Positions 1-10,166 of a stretch of 64,000 bases of DNA are shown here, piece after piece. Location of the stretch: NCBI GenBank assembly GCA_036365455.1, contig JAWQUS010000004.1, forward strand, positions 8,377,501 to 8,441,500. The letters run 5' to 3'. The notes beneath the pieces were generated by a model. That model saw nothing but the letters and a program-made list of their open reading frames with translations. It ran no database searches and was not told the DNA's origin. Each line of letters begins with the position of its first letter. Position 1 is the stretch's first letter. The position numbers were made by a program, and so were the translations under genes. The DNA comes from Macrosoma leucophasiata (Eukaryota; Arthropoda; Insecta; Lepidoptera; Hedylidae).

Positions 1-358
1 GTTACCTTAGGGCCCCTCGGCACATTAAGATTGGCCGAGGGCGATACAAGCTTAGGGCTCACCAATAGGACACACCCTCCTCGCCTATCCCGGCGAGGAG
101 GTAATTTCACCTCACTCACTCCCGGGTTGTCCCACCCGGGAGGTAGGGATAATACCCCGCGTGTAAGTGTAGGCGCGTCAAAACACACGATTGCCCCGGG
201 TTTGTTGTGGGTTCTTCCCGGGGAACGTGTTCGTTTAATCGAACCCTCTTGTTTCGTGCGCATTAGGTCGAAATAGGGATAAATACCACCAAGTCCGCAA
301 ACAGGCGCGACCATTTCCATTTCTTTCCCTAGCGTCAATCGACTCCTCTCCAGACATC
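1..358 (+). promoter_or_regulatory. Jockey 5' leader with four GC-rich hairpins
   Basis: The leader upstream of the ORF1 start holds four successive inverted repeats. Their stems are 12-20/35-42, 76-85/92-101 (10 bp, perfect), 119-127/134-142 (9 bp, perfect) and 194-200/217-223. The two perfect ones have six-base loops TATCCC and TGTCCC. Jockey elements use internal promoters near the 5' end, so this segment may hold promoter or translation signals. That role is inferred. No AUG-initiated ORF of recognisable function is seen here. Confidence 0.55.
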
Positions 359-2266
359 ATGTCTGAGAAGAAAAAGTACGAGGCAGCTTTTGCCATCCTC
401 CTCAAAAATACCAAAATCAATTCAAAGTTCGCCCGCATTATGCAGGAGTTGCCAGACCCCCTGCCCGATGGATTCCTTGAATCCATTTGTAATAACTCAG
501 CAAAGCTCCCGAGGTCCCGCTCGCGCTCCCCACGCTCGAACCATCCCCCACGCGATCATTCGCAGTCTCGCTCGCCCATCCAGGCCCGCTTTACCCCGGA
601 CCATACTGAGTCCGCTTGTTCCCCGGACGCATCTCAGTCCGCAGCCCCCCAACCCTCGGACCGAGCAGAGTCCGCCACCCCCTCTACCACTCCCGGCCAG
701 GAACGCTCCACAGACTCTGACGCAATGTCCGTAGGACAGGCGTCCAACGAAGAGTCCGCCTCCGACTCCGACGACTTCACACTCGTCAAAGGAGGCAAGC
801 GAAAGCGGAAGACCCGCAAAACCCAGGCCGAGGAGCCCTCCGTTCCCGCCAAAGCTGTGAGAGTCACAGCCTCTTCCACCGCCCCCGCGGTCACCTCTCA
901 AGGTAGCGCATCGCCCGCGCACCTCACCCAAGCCGGCACGCCCTCAGCGAGCTCGCAGGCTAGCGCCCCAGGAGCGCCAAAAGCCAAACGCCCCCCACCA
1001 CTCAAACTCCTTGGGTCCGATAAATTCACCTGGACCGACCTCTCAGCATCGCTGAAGGTCAAAGGGGTCATCCCCCTTCACACCAGGTGGAATCCAAAGG
1101 AAGGATGTTATCACATCCAACTTGAGACATCCGCCCACCACCGTACGGCCACTGCGCTCTTTGACGCAAGGGGCCTACAATACTTCACATACGCCCTCCC
1201 CGAGGAGAAGCGTCGTCGCGTAGTAATACGCAACATCCCCATCTTCCTCTCTCCCGAGGAAATTATGGCCGACCTTAAAGAGGTCAAAGCCCTCCCAGTT
1301 CTGCAGGTGCACAGGATGCATCGAGGGCATAAGGGACAAAACGGCCACCTAAACATGGTGTTAGTCGTGCTCGAGCACACCAAAGAGGCCAACGGCGTCT
1401 TTAACATTAAAGAAGTCGCGGGCCTCAGCGGCATCCGTGTCGAGCCTCCCAACAAGAAGGGACACATAGGGCAGTGCCATAACTGCCAGAGATACGGTCA
1501 TGCCTCTGGTCGGTGCAGGATGCGCCCCAGGTGCGTCAAGTGCCTGGAAGACCATGCTACGGCCGAATGCTCGCGCCCAAAAGACAGGGCTGCATGCACG
1601 GAACCCCCGAGCTGCATTCTCTGTGGGCAGGCAGGTCATCCCGCCAACTATAGGGGGTGCAAAGAGGCACCCAAAGCGGCACGAATCCCATCCAGGGGTC
1701 GTCGCCCAATCCCACCAAGAGCGGCCCCTCAATTCGAGAGGACCCCCAACCCCATCCTGGCCCCCGCATGGAGGACCGGTCCTCCGCCCTCTCTAATGAG
1801 TACCACTTATTACCCCCCTCTTAAGGGAGTAATCCCGCCGCCCACGACCTTCCCGGTCGCTCAGGCACCCGCGGTGGCCCCTCAGGCCGCCCCTACACCG
1901 GCCCCAGCCCCGGCCCCGGCTCGCGCCCCGGCCCCGGCCCCGGCTCCGGCCCCCGCCCCGGCCCCTGCGCCAACCCCCATTAGGCCACCGCTGGCCGCCA
2001 CTGCCGCACCTCGCCGCAAACCCACCCAGGCCCCTCAGGCCCCCCCCATGGCCCATCAGGCTCCCGCTCCCGGCCCCCCTCAGGCGCCGCTCGACCTCAT
2101 CAGCGAGGTACTCTCTTTCTCGCTCATGTTTGACATGAGCAAACTCCAGCCCCTGCTGGATAGGTACTTGCACTTCAAGTCCAATCCCCACCTTCCCAAC
2201 GCCATGGTAGAAATGGTCCTGGCCGCAGCCGAAGTCAACCGGCTGATAAACAACACCCCCCGGTAA
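359..2266 (+). CDS. Jockey ORF1, gag-like nucleic-acid-binding protein
   Basis: An uninterrupted 635-aa protein. In order it shows a Ser/Arg-rich and acidic N-terminal half, a basic KRKRKTRK patch near residue 150, a domain resembling the pre-C2HC region found beside LINE zinc fingers (about residues 230-370), three zinc knuckles at about residues 373-437, an Ala-Pro dipeptide tract (about residues 515-545), and a helical C-terminal tail. The first knuckle reads CHNCQRYGHASGRC, a CX2CX4HX4C. In Jockey elements this protein coats the element RNA and returns it to the nucleus. The start ATG is the first long-frame ATG after the leader. The stop lies 7 nt before the ORF2 start, so ORF2 probably depends on reinitiation or bypass. 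All the domain evidence is visible in the sequence. Confidence 0.9.
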   Translation: MSEKKKYEAAFAILLKNTKINSKFARIMQELPDPLPDGFLESICNNSAKLPRSRSRSPRSNHPPRDHSQSRSPIQARFTPDHTESACSPDASQSAAPQPSDRAESATPSTTPGQERSTDSDAMSVGQASNEESASDSDDFTLVKGGKRKRKTRKTQAEEPSVPAKAVRVTASSTAPAVTSQGSASPAHLTQAGTPSASSQASAPGAPKAKRPPPLKLLGSDKFTWTDLSASLKVKGVIPLHTRWNPKEGCYHIQLETSAHHRTATALFDARGLQYFTYALPEEKRRRVVIRNIPIFLSPEEIMADLKEVKALPVLQVHRMHRGHKGQNGHLNMVLVVLEHTKEANGVFNIKEVAGLSGIRVEPPNKKGHIGQCHNCQRYGHASGRCRMRPRCVKCLEDHATAECSRPKDRAACTEPPSCILCGQAGHPANYRGCKEAPKAARIPSRGRRPIPPRAAPQFERTPNPILAPAWRTGPPPSLMSTTYYPPLKGVIPPPTTFPVAQAPAVAPQAAPTPAPAPAPARAPAPAPAPAPAPAPAPTPIRPPLAATAAPRRKPTQAPQAPPMAHQAPAPGPPQAPLDLISEVLSFSLMFDMSKLQPLLDRYLHFKSNPHLPNAMVEMVLAAAEVNRLINNTPR

Positions 2267-2273
2267 ACCCAAA

Positions 2274-5236
2274 ATGGCCATACGGCCTTTAAATAATTTA
2301 GCAAGCAGGATAAAACCCTATTCACTTAGAATAGGGTTTTTTAACGCCAATGGCATGTCAGGCCTCCGCGATGAGCTGGGAGAATTTCTCCGCGATAAAA
2401 ATATTGATGTCTTCCTCATCCAGGAGACATTTTTAAAACCCGCCCGCCGTAACCCAAGCTTGGCCAATTATAGGTTAGTACGAAACGATCGTACAGACGG
2501 TGCCCTCGGGGGCACCCTTATATATTACAAGAGGACGTTGCATTGCACGCCTCTACCCTCCCCCGACGACCTGGAGAACATTGAAGTCTCAGTTTGCCTA
2601 TTAGCGATGACCGGTCATCAGCCGATCACTATAGTGTCGGCGTATCTATCCCCCCAACGCGATCTCTTAGTAGGCGACCTAGATCGTCTATTTAAGCTTG
2701 GCGACTCCGTCATAGTGGCAGGAGATCTCAACGCCAAACACATAATGTGGAGCTGTAACTCGTCTAACGCACGAGGGACAGTTCTAGAACGTTATCTTGA
2801 CAGGGCACACATTCATTCAGGGCAGACATTCTAGTGCCACTCGAACCCACCCACTATTGTTATGACGACAACATGGGACGACCCGACATACTCGATCTAG
2901 CACTTGTAAAGAACGTAAACTTACGTCTACATTCTATACGAGTGCTACACGAGTTAGACTCTGACCATAGACCTGTTATCATAGAATTTATCCCCCATAG
3001 CGGCCCCACTGATACAGGTCATAGTGACATCCCGATGAGAGTGGTAACCGACTGGTCTCAAGTGAGACGCAGGTTGGCTACCACCACATCCGAAGACCTC
3101 GATACGATCCCCTCACTCATAGAGACCCCTGACGAAGTCAATAGCGCGATCCTTACTCTCACTAACCACGTACAATCCGTCGTAGACGGATGTTCAGAGG
3201 AAAAACCCGTGACTGTACCCAATCACGCCGTTATCCCTGAGCACGTACGGGAGATAGTGAGAGAAAGGAATGCAACTACAAGAGCTTACTACTCTGCCCC
3301 AACGGCCGATAGAAAAACCGCCATGCGATACTGGCAACGTCAGGCCAAGAAATGCAAGGTGGAAGTCTATAACGGCCGCTGGGAGCAAAAGCTCACTGAC
3401 CTTGATCCCACTCATACAGAGTATTGGAAGCTTTTCAGCTGCTTCAAATCTCCCAACGAGGCATCCATGCCTCCCCTCATTCGTCCCAACCAACCGCCAG
3501 CCTTCGATGACTTCGAAAAGTCCGAATGCCTGGCGAGCGAACTCGAGACTCAATGCTCTCCAAGTACGATGCCGATAGCTGCCGATCATTTAGATAAGAT
3601 TAACTCTGAAGTCGAAAGTAGGAACGCGAGACCGCCAACCCCTCCGCGCGAAACCGGTCCCATTCCCGACACGCAGTTCGATGAAAACGCTAACGATAAT
3701 AGCGAAAATAATGATGATCCTCTCAGACCTGTGACAGTCGTAGAGGTGTCAGACCTGATCAAGCGTCTAAAAGTGCGGAAAGCGCCGGGTGCGGACGGCG
3801 TTTCTAATCGCACAGTTAGAAACTTTCCCCCCTTGCTCATTTCCCTTTTGGCTGCGATACTCAACGCAGCGTTTAAAAATAGTATGTTTCCACCCGCGTG
3901 GAAAGAGGCCACAGTTATCGGGTTTAAAAAGCCCGGTAAGCCGAGCAACCAGGCCTCGTCATACAGGCCGATAAGTCTGCTCAGTTCTCTCAGTAAACTT
4001 TACGAGCGCGTCGTGTACGCTCGACTCTTAGATTTCACCCGAGTGCGGCACTTGATCCCGGACGAACAGTTCGGGTTCCGTGCTCGCCACTCCTGTGTCC
4101 ATCAAGTACATCGAATTACCGAGCATATACTCAGTAAATTCGATAGAAAGATTATGACGGGAGCCCTCTTCTTCGATATCGCTAAAGCGTTCGACCGCGT
4201 GTGGCACAACGGCTTATTATATAAGCTGTACACTCTCGGAGTGCCCACCCAAATCGTGCACATCATTCGCGATTTTCTGTCGGACAGAGGCTTTCGATAT
4301 CGAGTCGAGGGTACCCTTTCGAACCGTCACACCATAACAGCCGGTGTTCCCCAAGGATCCGTACTCTCCCCCCTCCTGTTCACGCTATACACTAGCGATA
4401 TCCCTGTCCGCCACGGCGTTCAGGTGGCAATGTACGCTGACGACACTGCTATTTACGTCTCTGGCAGAAAGCCAGAGATCATAAGGAAAGCCCTGCAAGC
4501 GGCGGCCAAAGACCTTGAGTCTTGGTTCCGCCGCTGGCGTATAGAGGTAAATCCTAGCAAGAGCGCTGCCATACTCTTTATACGGGACCGCGCTCCCAGA
4601 CCTAACGTAGCCCCAGTCCTCATGTTTGACGAGCCCATCCCCTGGATGGACAAAATCAAATACTTAGGAGTGACGCTTGATCGGCATCTGACCTTCGCTG
4701 CACATGTAAAAGCAGCGCGCGCAAAGGCTGCATTCGTGTTGTCCCAATTACATTGTTTATTAAACAAAAAGAGCAAGCTATCGGCCCGGAACAAACTCCG
4801 TGCCTATACGTCCTGCATAAGGCCCATACTATGTTACGCGTCCCCGGTATTCGCCCACGCGAAAAACACAATATTACATAAGCTTCAAACTTTGCAGAAT
4901 CGATTCTTACGTAGAGCCGTAGGCGCGCCTTGGTACGTACGTAATAAAAACTTGCACATTGACGCAAATCTGCCTACCATCCGGCAGTTTATGAAGCGAG
5001 CTTCAGCTCGCTATTTCGACCGGGCGAGTCACCACCCGAATCCGCTGGTCAGAGCGGCCGCGATTTACACTCCTTTTGATCGCGCCAAAAGGAGACGTCC
5101 AAGGCACGTCTTAAAAGATCCGGACGATGAGACCACGTTGGCCATCGCCGCTATGAACAATCATTTACAGAATCACACTGCACAAACCGCCAACAATACA
5201 ACGCGCCGACGCGTTTCGCGCCGCGCCCGCCCCTGA
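2274..5236 (+). pseudogene. Jockey ORF2, endonuclease-reverse transcriptase with one frameshift
   Basis: The first 186 codons (2274-2834) encode the start of an APE-type endonuclease: an NANGMSG segment, LIQETF with the catalytic Glu, and GDLNAKH. They end at a TAG. The adjacent frame then runs 800 codons to 5236. It starts with the end of the endonuclease (DSDHRPVI, the catalytic Asp-His pair) and continues through the reverse transcriptase: KAPGADGV, FFDIAKAFDRVW (motif A), GVPQGSVLSPLLF (motif B) and YADDTAIYV (motif C). The frame change lies within about 2815-2834 and is one nucleotide. Everything else is open and all catalytic residues are present, so either this copy was inactivated by a single indel or the break is a sequencing error. 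Confidence 0.88.
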
Positions 5237-5533
5237 TCCCGACCTTATCCCCGGCCCCGCGAGGCCGATGACATTCCGGTTATCACCAACCGAATGGAGT
5301 AGAGCGAAAGTTGCACCGCCCATAATCGCATATGTCTCATATGTCCCTCCGCAACGCCCTAAGCCGAGGCACGGACCCGCATGGGTCACCCTTAGGCAGT
5401 TGCGCTAACTTTTTTGCTAGGCTGGAGCGCCTTCTGCGCTCGCCGATTGCCCGGTGAAGTAGACTAGTGCCGTCTCGAGACAGGCCGCCTACACATAAAG
5501 CCCGACCTAAAAAAAAAAAAAAAAAAAAAAAAA
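5237..5533 (+). other. Jockey 3' UTR and poly(A) tail
   Basis: About 270 nt of non-coding sequence after the ORF2 stop leads into 25 uninterrupted A residues that abut LTR sequence at 5534. A pure A tail with no interruptions fits a recent target-primed insertion. Confidence 0.85.
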
Positions 5534-5892
5534 CTGGCTCGCTCTTTCGCTCGGGGCTCACAGGATGAACGCACGCGTCGCGGGAGCTCGCCGGCTGACG
5601 ACGCGTGCCGAAGATGTAGACTGATGTGGCTATGAGTTCAAGCTGGATCTGAAGTCGTGCGGTGAGTATTGAAGTGGAGACGTCGAAGACTGAAGATGTT
5701 AGAGCGTGGTTGCAGATGAAGAGCTCTAACAGCTCTTTTCAGAGCTACCATCCTGTCTCTGTCGAACGTCATCTGTACAGCATATAGTTCTTTTAAGAAC
5801 TTTCCTGTCTCTTGTGCGTCAATGCGTGCTGTACTGAAACAGTTCTTTTAGGAACTATTTCGTCACCGTTTCTACTGTTAGTGGCTGCTACA
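5534..5892 (-). repeat. Truncated 3' LTR
   Basis: It is identical, base for base as far as I can read, to 10510-10868. The remaining 324 bp of the full LTR (the equivalent of 10186-10509) is missing on the left, where the Jockey poly(A) tail begins. The element-side end is TGTAGC on the minus strand, next to the polypurine tract. Confidence 0.92.
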
Positions 5893-5905
5893 GTAACCCC
5901 CCTCA
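5893..5905 (-). other. Polypurine tract
   Basis: On the minus strand the sequence CTTGAGGGGGGTT lies directly upstream of the 3' LTR start. This is the expected place and composition for the plus-strand DNA primer of an LTR element. Confidence 0.75.
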
Positions 5906-8900
5906 AGTGAAACGTACCGGCAGTTTGACAGCTCGGCCTCGACTTGTCACTCGGTGAGTCGATTGCTGTGATGTGCTCGAAGTGTTCGGTAACTGATCTT
6001 GAGGTATAGGTATAAGGTTTTTAGGTAAAGGTAAAAGGTTTTCAGGTAAAGGTATGTGGTTCTTAGGTAACGGTAAAGGTTTTTGAGGTAAGTGGACTTG
6101 TGGTAAAGGTAAGTTTTCAGTGTCTTCCACAACATAGGCAGGCTTGAGTCTGTCGATAGATATGTTGGTTTGACGCTCAGGTAACTGGATCGTAAACACT
6201 TTGTCTGTGCGATTTACGACCTTGTAGGGACCTTCATAGGGTGTTTGAAGCGGTGTGCGTATCGCGTCGACTCTAATAAACACATGACTGCAGGTATGTA
6301 GGTCTTGATGAACGAAAATGTGTTTATTGTTTCGTGCGTTACGTTGTTGCGGTCGATTTTGCGCGATGATTTCTCGTAGGTTTTGCACGTAGCCGTAGTC
6401 CATTGATGTAGGCGTGGTCGATGTGCTTGTCTCGAAGAAATCGCTGGGTAGACGTAGGTTATGTCCGTAGGTTAATTCGGCGGCGCTTACGTCACTATCG
6501 GAGCGGAGAGCGGCGCGTAAACCGAACATTACGGTCGGCAGTGTTTGATTCCAGGAACTTCGCGCGTCTGATAATTTGGCGCGTAAAGATGATTTTAGCG
6601 TGCGATGCCATCTTTCGACGATTCCGTTGCTCTGCGGGTGATACGGAGTTGTTCGTATTCTGTTTACTCCCATTATTTTCATTAGGTTTGTAAACAAATT
6701 ACTCTCGAATTGTCTTCCTTGATCCGTAGTTATTGTTGTAGGGCATCCAAATCGACAAATCCAATTGTTGTATATAACTTCGGCGACTGTTTCGGCGGTG
6801 ATGTCGGTAGTAGGTATAGCTTCGGGCCATCGGGTGTGTCGGTCGATCATTGTTACTAGGTAGCGATGTCCTTGAGCGGTCGTAGGTAGCGGTCCTACGA
6901 TGTCGGCGTGAATGTGAGTGAATCGCTCGGTTGGCGGGAAAGTTCCGATCTCGCTGTGGGTGTGACGATGTATTTTGCTTTTCTGGCAATTTATACATTG
7001 CTTCGTCCACGTTCCGATGTCGTTGTTCATTGCCGGCCAAAAGTATTTTTTCGTAATAAGTTTCCGTGTTGTTCTCGTTCCGGGATGACTTATGTTGTGT
7101 ATACTGTTGAATACTTCTTGGCGATATTCGGTAGGTATGTACGGTCGCACGTATGTAGTGGAGGTGTCGCAGTATAGTTCGATGTTGGTATTTGGTATAC
7201 TGATTTTTTTAATGCATAGGTTTGGTTGTTGCATTAATTGTTGGATGCTCGGATCTTTTTCTTGTGATTTTGCAATCTCTTCGTAGTTGATGGATGATGG
7301 ACAGGATATGGCTTCGATGCGGCTGAGAGCGTCGGCACAAACGTTTTCTGATCCGGATACGTGTCTGATATCCGTGGTGAATTCGCTGATGAAGAGTAGT
7401 TGTCGCGTTCGCCGTGGCGTCTCGGTGTTACTCTGCGTTTTGTTCATCGCGAATGTCAGCGGTTTGTGGTCGGTGAAAATGATGAGTGGTCGCCCTTCGA
7501 AGATTTTACGGAAGTGAGTAACTGCCATATGTATAGCTAGTAACTCGCGATCGTAGGTAGAGTACTTCTGTTGCGCATCGGAAAATTTCTTCGAAAAATA
7601 TCCAAGTGGTTGCCATGTGTTGTTTATGTATTGTTGAAGAACTGCTCCTGCGGCCTTGTCTGAGGCGTCGCTGAATATTGCGAGAGTGGCGTGGTGAGAC
7701 GGGTGAGCGAGTAAAGCTGCGTTACTGATGCTGACTTTACATGCGTCAAATGCTTGATTCGCGGCGTCGGTCCACTCGATGACTGTCTTATCGCGCTTCT
7801 TTGCATCGTGTAGGTATGCGTTCAGCGGAGCTTGTAATAAAGCGGCGTTAGGTATGTGATCGCGATAGAAGTTCAGCATGCCGAGGAAGCGTCGTAGTTC
7901 TTCGATTGTCTTTGGCTTGGTGTATTTAAGGATGGCTTCTACCTTTTCTTCAGGTGGTTTGATGCCTTCGTTTGACACGATGTAGCCGAGGAATTTGACT
8001 TGCGGCTGACCGAGAACACACTTGGCGGGATTGATTGTGATGCCGTTTCCTTCCAATCGTGACAGTACGGTGTTGAGGTGCTCCCGGTGTTCCGTTTCAT
8101 TGGTTGAGGCGATCAGGACGTCGTCGATAAACGGGAAAACGTAGTCGAGTCCACGCAGTACTTCGTGTATATATCGTTGAAAAGTTTGGCCTGCGTTCTT
8201 CAAGCCGGGACACATGCGTGGGAATTCGAATAAACCGAATGGTGTAATGATAGCGGTTTTTTCGATATCTTGCTCTCGGACTATGATCTGGGCGTATGCG
8301 CGGTTCAGGTCGATTGTCGAAAATACGTTTTTTCTGGAGAGGTGGTAGGTGAAGTCCTTGATTCTGGGAACTGGGTAGCGATCGGGTGTTGTAATCGTAT
8401 TGAGGCGGCGATAGTCACCACACACTCGTATATCTCCATTTTTCTTCGGTACTATATGTAGTGGTGATGACCATGGGCTCTTGCTGGGACGACATAGACC
8501 TTGTTGCATCATGTTCTCAAATTCTTTTCGAACGGTTTCGTATCGATGCGGAGGTATCGGACGGGCACGGCAGTGTACTGGTTGTCCGGTGGTTTCGATG
8601 TAGTGCTCGACGTTGATTTTCGAATTCAGATTCATTGAAGTGAGTCGCGTAGTGCCAGGGTATTTCGCAAGTATGTCATGGTAGGACTCGCGGATGTCGA
8701 TACTGCGTATTGTAGGTATGTTTGTAGACATTAGTGGAGCGGCGACTTGTAGGTTTGTGACGCCATCAATCAATCTTCGATGTTTGATGTCTACGATCAA
8801 TTGATGGTGGTTGAGGAAGTCGGCTCCTAGTATCGGTTTCGACACGTCGGCGATGATGAATTTCCATTTGTATGGTCGTCGTAAATTCAGGTCAAGTTCG

Positions 8901-9154
8901 AGCGTTTTCTCTCCGTAGGTATTTATCGTTGTGTTGTTTGCTGCGTACAACTTGAATGGGAGCGGCGTTGGTGTCTGGCCTTGCTTCCTTGGTAGCACGG
9001 ATATGTTAGCCCCAGTGTCTACCAAGAAGGAGTAATTCGTCTTCCGGTCACGGACGAATAGGCGGTATGATGAGTTGGGAACGCCGGTATCCGCCTCTGC
9101 CAACGTTCGTTCTAGTTTTCCGACTGTTGCTTGTAGGTACATGGTGTAGTGCAT
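5903..9154 (-). CDS. pol: Pol polyprotein: protease, RT, RNase H, integrase
   Basis: An open 1083-aa frame. The aspartic protease has VDTGANISVLP at about residue 45. The RT carries DLNRAYAQI, FGLFEFPRMCPGLKNA and FIDDVLIAS. RNase H carries FSDASDKAAGAVL and FTDHKPL. The integrase shows the H-H-C-C zinc site (HPGTRTTRK ... CINCQ), then the D-D-E core including DIVGPLP, TTDQGRQF and GIVERWHR. The C-terminus holds a short run of Leu-Pro-Leu-Pro-Lys repeats. The first ATG is probably not the true start. The frame overlaps gag by 43 nt in the -1 register, so Pol is most likely made by frameshifting. No catalytic residue is missing, so this copy could be active. Confidence 0.93.
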   Translation of the reverse strand: MHYTMYLQATVGKLERTLAEADTGVPNSSYRLFVRDRKTNYSFLVDTGANISVLPRKQGQTPTPLPFKLYAANNTTINTYGEKTLELDLNLRRPYKWKFIIADVSKPILGADFLNHHQLIVDIKHRRLIDGVTNLQVAAPLMSTNIPTIRSIDIRESYHDILAKYPGTTRLTSMNLNSKINVEHYIETTGQPVHCRARPIPPHRYETVRKEFENMMQQGLCRPSKSPWSSPLHIVPKKNGDIRVCGDYRRLNTITTPDRYPVPRIKDFTYHLSRKNVFSTIDLNRAYAQIIVREQDIEKTAIITPFGLFEFPRMCPGLKNAGQTFQRYIHEVLRGLDYVFPFIDDVLIASTNETEHREHLNTVLSRLEGNGITINPAKCVLGQPQVKFLGYIVSNEGIKPPEEKVEAILKYTKPKTIEELRRFLGMLNFYRDHIPNAALLQAPLNAYLHDAKKRDKTVIEWTDAANQAFDACKVSISNAALLAHPSHHATLAIFSDASDKAAGAVLQQYINNTWQPLGYFSKKFSDAQQKYSTYDRELLAIHMAVTHFRKIFEGRPLIIFTDHKPLTFAMNKTQSNTETPRRTRQLLFISEFTTDIRHVSGSENVCADALSRIEAISCPSSINYEEIAKSQEKDPSIQQLMQQPNLCIKKISIPNTNIELYCDTSTTYVRPYIPTEYRQEVFNSIHNISHPGTRTTRKLITKKYFWPAMNNDIGTWTKQCINCQKSKIHRHTHSEIGTFPPTERFTHIHADIVGPLPTTAQGHRYLVTMIDRHTRWPEAIPTTDITAETVAEVIYNNWICRFGCPTTITTDQGRQFESNLFTNLMKIMGVNRIRTTPYHPQSNGIVERWHRTLKSSLRAKLSDARSSWNQTLPTVMFGLRAALRSDSDVSAAELTYGHNLRLPSDFFETSTSTTPTSMDYGYVQNLREIIAQNRPQQRNARNNKHIFVHQDLHTCSHVFIRVDAIRTPLQTPYEGPYKVVNRTDKVFTIQLPERQTNISIDRLKPAYVVEDTENLPLPQVHLPQKPLPLPKNHIPLPENLLPLPKNLIPIPQDQLPNTSSTSQQSTHRVTSRGRAVKLPVRFT

Positions 9155-9993
9155 CGTCTCGCTTGACTACCGAAGCGTCGATGGTAGTAACAGTGTGCCG
9201 GAGAGTCAGTGGGCGTCCGGGAACGCTGACGAGAGGTGCTTCGTTGGCGGGAGCGCTGGCGGTACCGGTACATGTTGTTGTTATTGTGGTACGGCGGTCT
9301 TGTTTTTAGCTCGTTGATTTCCAAGGTCAACTTGCGGATCTCGTCGATGAGGAATTGGGTGTCGGCTTGACTGGTTGGTGCTGGGGTAGGTGGTGATGGT
9401 GGTTGCACGGAGATAGCGGCGACATCGTGGGTTTGCTCGAGCATAGTGTCGGCGAGCAAAGCTAGCTCTTCTAGAGTTGTTTGGTGGCTAAATGTCTCGC
9501 TGACGGCGAGGACAGATCGGACGTGGGCTGGGAGGAGTTTGGTCCACATCATGCGCAGCGTTGTGTCGGTGACCTTGTCCTTCGCTAGCATGCGCATACG
9601 TCGTAGTAGGTGGGTGGGCTTCTGGTCACCGAGCTCCATTTCAGCCAGTAGTTTTTGTAGCTGCCGGCTATCTGATTCCTCATAAACGGAGATCAGTCTC
9701 TTCTTGATGGCCTGGTATTGCTCGTCCCGTGGTGTGTTGCAGAGGATGTCGGCGATCTGCTCAACGTCCCCTTTATCGAGCTGGACGAGGACCATCTGCG
9801 TGAGCTGGGCGGTACTTCTTTTTAGGTCTTCAGTGGCGGTCTCGAAATTTATGTACCACAGCCGTGGATTGTCGCGCCAGAATGGGGGTATGCGCATGGA
9901 CAGCGCTATGCCATCGGCGTGTGGTGCGTGAGACGTCGTTGGTGTGGCGGCTTCGTGGAGGCGTCCTGGGACGAGTGGCTGGGTGGGTTCCAT
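9112..9993 (-). CDS. gag: Gag protein with CHCC zinc motif
   Basis: An intact 293-aa frame. Most of it resembles a retrotransposon capsid region, with conserved-looking blocks such as PRLWYINFE and LLAEMELGDQKPTHLLRRMRM. The C-terminus is basic (RQRSRQRSTSRQRSR) and ends in CYYHRRFGSQARRCTTPC, a CX2HX9CX3C arrangement. That CHCC motif, in place of the usual CCHC knuckle, is a known mark of CsRn1-type Gag. Gag forms the particle and packages RNA. It is followed in the -1 frame by pol. Confidence 0.88.
   Translation of the reverse strand: MEPTQPLVPGRLHEAATPTTSHAPHADGIALSMRIPPFWRDNPRLWYINFETATEDLKRSTAQLTQMVLVQLDKGDVEQIADILCNTPRDEQYQAIKKRLISVYEESDSRQLQKLLAEMELGDQKPTHLLRRMRMLAKDKVTDTTLRMMWTKLLPAHVRSVLAVSETFSHQTTLEELALLADTMLEQTHDVAAISVQPPSPPTPAPTSQADTQFLIDEIRKLTLEINELKTRPPYHNNNNMYRYRQRSRQRSTSRQRSRTPTDSPAHCYYHRRFGSQARRCTTPCTYKQQSEN
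9115..9121 (-). promoter_or_regulatory. Candidate -1 frameshift site before the gag stop
   Basis: The gag stop codon is immediately preceded on the minus strand by GGAAAAC, read G-GAA-AAC in the gag frame. A -1 slip there enters pol. The heptamer only partly fits the X-XXY-YYZ rule, because the first three bases are not identical, so this is the best site in the overlap and not a proven one. Confidence 0.4.
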
Positions 9994-10166
9994 GACGGTG
10001 TTGTGTGGATGGGCAGCCGGACAGGGATTCGCCTTCCTTTTTTTTTTCTTTGCAGGCTGTATGCAGTAAGTCGCTGTACAGCCGGGCAGAGCTTCGCCTT
10101 GTTTGACGTGTGCAGGTCGCTGGGCAGGCTGGCAGGGATTTGCCTGGTTTTCTTGAGATCCTTGGT

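Larger units (their letters stand above)
1..5533 (+). mobile_element. Jockey-clade non-LTR retrotransposon, 5' end outside window
   Basis: This is a nearly complete LINE: a GC-rich leader, ORF1 (gag-like), ORF2 (endonuclease plus reverse transcriptase), a 3' UTR and a 25-nt poly(A) tail at 5509-5533. Two ORFs, CCHC knuckles in ORF1, an apurinic-type endonuclease and a poly(A) end are the Jockey-clade plan. The tail abuts sequence identical to the inner half of the LTR of the next element, so this LINE landed inside that LTR. The 5' end, its target duplication and the missing LTR half should lie upstream of base 1. The GC-rich coding sequence contrasts with the AT-rich surroundings, which suggests a young copy. 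The clade name rests on domain plan, not on a tree. Confidence 0.9.

Noticed and set aside
497..931. Long minus-strand frames opposite Jockey ORF1
   Set aside because: They are Gly/Arg-rich shadows of the GC-rich sense frame and have no domain.
5903..6135. Short minus-strand frame rich in Tyr/Leu/Thr as a possible env or accessory gene
   Set aside because: It is an out-of-frame reading of the Leu-Pro-Lys repeats at the C-terminus of Pol; no signal peptide or membrane segment is seen.
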